Below the pieces are notes generated by a model. It was not told the origin of the DNA. It saw nothing but the letters and a program-made list of their open reading frames with translations, and searched no databases. A stretch of 37,096 bases of DNA. It comes from Actinomycetes bacterium. GTDB lineage: Bacteria; Actinomycetota; Acidimicrobiia; Acidimicrobiales; RAAP-2. The stretch is taken from contig JAKBCT010000003.1 in the NCBI GenBank assembly GCA_021807655.1, positions 1-37,096 on the forward strand, given 5' to 3'. Position 1 is the first letter of the stretch; the number at the start of each line of letters is the position of its first letter. Positions 33,494-37,096 of the stretch are shown piece by piece. The translations under genes were made by a program, and so were the position numbers.

Positions 33494-35124
33494 TCGAGAC
33501 CGAAGAAGTACGGGTAGAGCGGCTGGCCGCCGTGGTGGACCTCGACGCCAATCGACGGGTGGGTCTCGCCGACGAACTCGGTGATCTGGCGGGTCACCGC
33601 GACCGTCGACCCCTCGCCCTCGATGATGGTCAACAGTTCGTGGTCTTCGCTGATCATGGCGTTCAGCAGGGCGATGCTCGCCGCCTCGACCGACTCGGCG
33701 ATCGAGCGCACCGCGTTCGCGTCGACCCCGATCCAGTCGCCGACGTGGACGTCGCCGGCGTCGGTCATGGTGTGGCGCACGGCCCGGGTCACCTCGCCGG
33801 CGCTCACGTGGCGAGCGGCGTCGGTCATGGCCCGTACGTTGGTCGCCCCGTCGACGTTGGGGTCGTAGGCGAGCAGCGCGGCGAACCCTCCGACGATCGA
33901 CGTCGTCGGCACCACCGAGACCGATGCGTCGACCAGCGCGTCCACCTGGTTGGCCACGGCCACGATGTTCGAGTTATTGGGCAGCACCACGACCTGGTCG
34001 GAACCGGTAGCGCGAACCGCCTCGACGAGGTCGGTGGTCGACGGGTTCATCGACTGACCGCCGCTGACCAGAACCCGAACGCCCAGGGACCGGAAGATTC
34101 GGCCGATTCCCTCGCCCGCGACCACCGCGACCACCGCGGTCACCGGCGCCGGCCCTTCGGATTCGATCGCGGCCGTCGCGGCGTCGCGCACCCAGCGTTC
34201 TTCGAGGACTTGCTCGGCGAGGTCGGTCACGCGGATCTCACGCGGCCGACCGGCGTCGAGGGCCGCTTCGATCGCCGCCCCGATCTCGTCGGTGTGGATG
34301 TGGCAGTTGTAGAGTCCATCACCGCCCACGATGACGATGGAGTCACCGATCCCCGACCACACGTCGCGAAAGGCGCGCATCCGATCATCCTCGGCATCGA
34401 GCAGGTACATCACCTCATAGCGCGGGGACCCACCGGTACTCGGCGTCGAGTGCGCGACGGCGACGTCGTGGACGTCGAGTGATTCGACCGATGGCGGCAC
34501 CGGCAGGTCGTCGTTGTTCACGACGTGGCACAGCGCGTCAAAGAAGAGCAGCAGTCCCGTACCCCCCGAATCGACGACCCCGGCCTGCTTGAGCGCGGGC
34601 AGCTGCTCGGGGGTGTGCGCCAGGGCTTCGCGCGCGCGGTCGCGCGCGCCGCGCACGACTTTGGACAACGAGGCGGTGGCCGCGTTCGCCCCCTGAGCCG
34701 CCGCTCGAGCCACCGAGAGGATCGTGCCTTCCACGGGACGCACGACGGCTTGGCGAGCCAGCACGTCGGCGTGGCTGAGCGACTCGGCGAGCAGCGCGGG
34801 CGTGATGACGGCGACGGACTTGAACTTCTCGACCAGTCCGCGCAGGAGTTGGGACAAGATGACTCCGGAGTTGCCGCGTGCGCCCATTAGCGATCCGCGG
34901 GCGATCGCGCTGCACACCTCGTCCATCGAGGCGTCGTCGGCGAGTGGACCGAAGGCGTCCACGACCGACTCGACGGTCAGAGTCATATTGGTACCGGTAT
35001 CGCCGTCGGGAACCGGAAAAACGTTCAACCGGTTGATGACCTCCTTGTGTGAGCGAAGCAGCCCCGCGAACGTGGTGATCGCGGCGCGCAGGTCTTGCGC
35101 CGACAGTTTCGTACGGGAGGTCAT
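33490..35124 (-). CDS. DAK2-domain protein, FakA-like fatty-acid kinase subunit
   Basis: The 544-residue protein has an N-terminal DAK2 domain with NVFPVPDGDTGTNM at 34-47 (Asp40 and Asp42 of the ATP/Mg site) and GARGNSGVILSQ at 81-92. A middle domain and a DegV/EDD-like C-terminal part ending QPLYPYFFGLE follow. In Staphylococcus FakA phosphorylates fatty acids held by FakB proteins. No fakB lies in the window, so that role is inferred from domain order. The placement rpmB / FakA-like / recG is widespread in Gram-positive bacteria. The ATG start has a TAGCAT eight bases upstream. Confidence 0.9.
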   Translation of the reverse strand: MTSRTKLSAQDLRAAITTFAGLLRSHKEVINRLNVFPVPDGDTGTNMTLTVESVVDAFGPLADDASMDEVCSAIARGSLMGARGNSGVILSQLLRGLVEKFKSVAVITPALLAESLSHADVLARQAVVRPVEGTILSVARAAAQGANAATASLSKVVRGARDRAREALAHTPEQLPALKQAGVVDSGGTGLLLFFDALCHVVNNDDLPVPPSVESLDVHDVAVAHSTPSTGGSPRYEVMYLLDAEDDRMRAFRDVWSGIGDSIVIVGGDGLYNCHIHTDEIGAAIEAALDAGRPREIRVTDLAEQVLEERWVRDAATAAIESEGPAPVTAVVAVVAGEGIGRIFRSLGVRVLVSGGQSMNPSTTDLVEAVRATGSDQVVVLPNNSNIVAVANQVDALVDASVSVVPTTSIVGGFAALLAYDPNVDGATNVRAMTDAARHVSAGEVTRAVRHTMTDAGDVHVGDWIGVDANAVRSIAESVEAASIALLNAMISEDHELLTIIEGEGSTVAVTRQITEFVGETHPSIGVEVHHGGQPLYPYFFGLE

Positions 35125-35132
35125 CGCTAGCG

Positions 35133-35138
35133 ATGCTA
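35133..35138 (-). promoter_or_regulatory. Predicted -10 for the FakA-like gene and long cluster
   Basis: The minus strand reads TAGCAT, eight bases before the ATG at 35124, near leaderless spacing. It overlaps by two bases the plus-strand -10 of rpmB. This would be the first promoter of the 18-kb minus-strand cluster. Confidence 0.4.
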
Positions 35139-35142
35139 CAAT
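35134..35142 (+). promoter_or_regulatory. Extended -10 promoter of rpmB
   Basis: TGCTACAAT combines a TG dinucleotide with a strong TACAAT hexamer (35137-35142), an extended -10 that needs no -35. RNA would start near 35149, leaving a leader of about 54 bases before the ATG at 35203. Its ribosome-binding site AAGGAG is present. Confidence 0.6.
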
Positions 35143-35202
35143 GGCTCTTCGGTTTTCACTCGCGGCCGTCAGCGCCGTGAATGCGTAAGGAGAAAGTTCA
35201 TC

Positions 35203-35412
35203 ATGGCGTCAGTCTGCGAGATTTGCGGCAAGAAGCCGTCCTTTGGCATGAACGTCTCCCACTCGCACCGTCGCACCAAGCGACGCTGGAATCCGAACAT
35301 CCAGCGCGTGCGCGCCTTGGTCGGTGGGACCCCGAAGCGACTCAACGTCTGCACGGGCTGCCTGCGGGCGGGCAAGGTCACCAAGCCCGTACGCCGCGCC
35401 ACGAACGCCTGA
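35203..35412 (+). CDS. rpmB: 50S ribosomal protein L28, zinc-ribbon form
   Basis: The 69-residue protein begins [20 protein letters not shown], has [14 protein letters not shown], and ends with [15 protein letters not shown]. These are diagnostic of L28, and the two CxxC pairs mark the zinc-binding form. AAGGAG lies about ten bases before the ATG. The gene is divergent from the FakA-like gene and its stop abuts that of thiL (TGATCA). Confidence 0.97.
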   Translation: MASVCEICGKKPSFGMNVSHSHRRTKRRWNPNIQRVRALVGGTPKRLNVCTGCLRAGKVTKPVRRATNA

Positions 35413-36369
35413 TCACAGGCTGTGTTGCCAACCTCGACGCTCGAGGTCGGCACCCGAGAGCGTACGCGTCGACCGGCTGGCGGCGATTCGCCCAATCTCG
35501 ATTGGCGCCGCTAACCCTCGGCTGTGAAAGATCAGTCCGAGTCGCGCCGGATCGTCGGTGACGATCAAGAGTTCGTAGTCCTCGCCGCCCCCGAGCGCTT
35601 CGTCGTCGGTCGCGCCCGTCGCGACGGGCACGTCGTCCAGTTCAAAACCCACCGCGCTCGCGTCGCACAGTCGATGTAGATCGAGTGCGAGGCCGTCGCT
35701 CAGGTCCATCATCGCGTGCACGCCCGCGCCACGCGCGGCCAGCCCCTCGGCCAGACGCGGCCAGGGCCGCCGGTGGGCGATCACGAGCGGATGGTCGAGG
35801 CCGGCCCCCGCCTTACGCAGTCGAAGACCGGCGGCGGATCGACCCAGGGGCCCTGTGACCAGGATTTTGTCACCCGGTTGCGCGCCGCGGCGCAAGACGG
35901 CACCCCTACCCGGGCACTCACCGAGCACGGTCACCGCGACAGCCACGTCTCGCCCCACACTCAGGTCACCGCCCACGATGGGACAGTCCGTCGCACTGGC
36001 GGCGTCGGCGATACCGCGGTGCAGTTCCTCGAGGTCGGTTCCTGGCGGGGCGGTGACGGCGACTACGATCGCCCGCGCTCGCCCGCCCATCGCCGCGAGA
36101 TCCGAGACCGCCGCCGCGACGGCCTTGAATCCGAGGTCCTCCAGTGGAAAGAGCGCCGCGTCAAGGTGGACCCCCCACACGGCGGTGTCCGTACTCACGA
36201 GCGTCTGACCGACGAAGGGCGCCAGCACGGCCGCGTCATCGCCGACGTGGACCTCGCCGGCGGGAATGTCGCGCCGACCCACGATGGCGGCGATACGCTC
36301 CAATATGTCGTCTTCGCGCCGTACGGGTCCCCCACGGGGGACACCGGGTGGGCCGTCTGCCGCGTTCAC
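35413..36369 (-). CDS. thiL: Thiamine-monophosphate kinase
   Basis: ThiL phosphorylates thiamine monophosphate to the active diphosphate cofactor. The 318-residue protein has VGDDAAVL with the metal-binding aspartates, [50 protein letters not shown] and [11 protein letters not shown]. The GTG at 36369 is the most likely start, giving a short, poorly conserved N-terminus before [10 protein letters not shown]. It stands alone, divergent from pckG with a 50-base gap. Confidence 0.94.
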   Translation of the reverse strand: MNAADGPPGVPRGGPVRREDDILERIAAIVGRRDIPAGEVHVGDDAAVLAPFVGQTLVSTDTAVWGVHLDAALFPLEDLGFKAVAAAVSDLAAMGGRARAIVVAVTAPPGTDLEELHRGIADAASATDCPIVGGDLSVGRDVAVAVTVLGECPGRGAVLRRGAQPGDKILVTGPLGRSAAGLRLRKAGAGLDHPLVIAHRRPWPRLAEGLAARGAGVHAMMDLSDGLALDLHRLCDASAVGFELDDVPVATGATDDEALGGGEDYELLIVTDDPARLGLIFHSRGLAAPIEIGRIAASRSTRTLSGADLERRGWQHSL

Positions 36370-36379
36370 GACGCCGAGA

Positions 36380-36408
36380 CGTTGTCGAGTGGCAACGAAG
36401 AGACAACG
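36380..36408 (+). promoter_or_regulatory. Seven-base inverted repeat before pckG
   Basis: CGTTGTC (36380-36386) and GACAACG (36402-36408) are perfect inverted arms around 15 bases, filling most of the 50-base thiL-pckG gap. The right arm touches the pckG ribosome-binding site GGAGGG (36408-36413). It could be an operator for both genes or an RNA hairpin by the start site. No known regulator motif was recognised. Confidence 0.4.
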
Positions 36409-36419
36409 GAGGGCTTCAC

Positions 36420-37096
36420 GTGTCGTACCCCACCCGCAACCAGCAACTCATCGACTGGGTTGAAAAGGTCGCCGCACTCACTACACCCGATCGTATCCAC
36501 TGGTGCGACGGATCAGCCGAAGAGTACGACGAGCTCTGCCAGCTGCTCGTGGACAATGGCACCTTCACCAAGTTGGCTGACGCGAAGCGACCCAACAGTT
36601 ACTACGCGGCCTCGGATCCCGGTGACGTCGCGCGGGTCGAGGACCGGACCTTCATCTGTTCGACCCTCGAGTCCGACGCCGGCCCGACCAACAACTGGCG
36701 CGACCCGAACGAGATGCGCGAGACGCTCGACGGGCTCTTCGCCGGATCGATGCGTGGGCGCACGATGTACGTCGTGCCGTTCTCGATGGGGCCACTCGGC
36801 TCGAAGATCGCGCACATCGGCGTGGAGATCACGGACTCCGCCTACGTCGCGGTCTCGATGCGCATCATGACACGGATGGGCGCGGGCGCACTGGACGTAC
36901 TCGGCGACGACGGCACGTTCGTGCCCTGCCTGCACTCGGTGGGCATGCCGCTCGCCGAGGGACAGGTCGACGTCCCGTGGCCGTGCGACGCGGACAACAA
37001 GTACATCGTGCAGTTCCCCGACACGCGCGAGATCGTCTCGTACGGCTCGGGCTACGGCGGCAACGCCCTGCTGGGTAAGAAGTGCTTCGCGCTTCG
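36420..37096 (+). CDS. pckG: Phosphoenolpyruvate carboxykinase (GTP), 5' part
   Basis: PckG interconverts oxaloacetate and phosphoenolpyruvate with GTP, at the gluconeogenesis branch point. The window holds the first 225 codons and cuts the gene at its right edge. Clear family regions are [66 protein letters not shown] and [19 protein letters not shown]. The P-loop and catalytic cysteine region lie beyond the edge. The start is GTG at 36420, with GGAGGG six bases upstream. Confidence 0.94.
   Translation, partial: MSYPTRNQQLIDWVEKVAALTTPDRIHWCDGSAEEYDELCQLLVDNGTFTKLADAKRPNSYYAASDPGDVARVEDRTFICSTLESDAGPTNNWRDPNEMRETLDGLFAGSMRGRTMYVVPFSMGPLGSKIAHIGVEITDSAYVAVSMRIMTRMGAGALDVLGDDGTFVPCLHSVGMPLAEGQVDVPWPCDADNKYIVQFPDTREIVSYGSGYGGNALLGKKCFAL

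Overview
The window is a GC-rich chromosomal stretch from an actinobacterium. Support for this comes from coenzyme-F420-type enzymes (a luciferase-like oxidoreductase and a PPOX-fold protein), a SepIVA-like cell-division protein beside DUF177, a DUF2469 gene next to rplS, a PspA-HtpX-PspAB trio, GTP-type PEP carboxykinase and TANNNT promoters placed for leaderless mRNAs. A deep-branching class such as Acidimicrobiia is my best guess, but that is inference. I recognise no phage, insertion sequence, CRISPR array, tRNA or rRNA.

Layout. Positions 1-476 hold nothing I recognise. 477-2004 is a minus-strand cysK-cysE cysteine-synthesis operon. 2170-3849 is a secreted protein built of eight ~54-residue repeats, each with a CX5C pair. 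3850-9774 is a mosaic of small units: aldo/keto reductase, DCC-type thiol oxidoreductase, MFS exporter, a small conserved-looking protein, a stand-alone RecB-like 4-Cys nuclease, a DsbA-fold protein, a DoxX-like membrane protein and an F420-type oxidoreductase. 9806-11448 is purK-purE. 11511-13719 is a tightly coupled pspA-htpX-pspAB envelope-stress operon with a palindrome at its likely transcription start. 13720-16315 is a minus-strand nfo-fumC-pterin dehydratase operon, divergent from a PPOX gene.

16803-35124 is one long minus-strand housekeeping cluster, in transcription order: FakA-like DAK2 protein, recG, rsmD, coaD, sepIVA, DUF177, rpmF, plsX, acpP, rnc, mutM, smc, ftsY, ffh, rpsP, khpA, rimM, trmD, rplS, DUF2469, and an unrecognised 156-residue protein. 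It joins translation and rRNA/tRNA maturation, the SRP targeting pathway, chromosome segregation, DNA repair and phospholipid precursor synthesis. Many junctions are 4-base GTGA/ATGA overlaps. rpmB diverges from the cluster at 35203, thiL is convergent with rpmB, and pckG runs off the right edge.

The most informative pattern not tied to one gene is regulatory. At least nine starts lack a Shine-Dalgarno sequence and have a TANNNT hexamer ending 6-7 bases upstream, the spacing expected for leaderless transcripts; a tenth has 8. Three of these (rsmD, smc, ffh) lie inside the long cluster. I did not find a clear new defence or biosynthetic system. The repeat-rich secreted protein, the unknown genes at 6576 and 16803, the pspA operator-like palindrome and the overlapping divergent promoters are the best leads.
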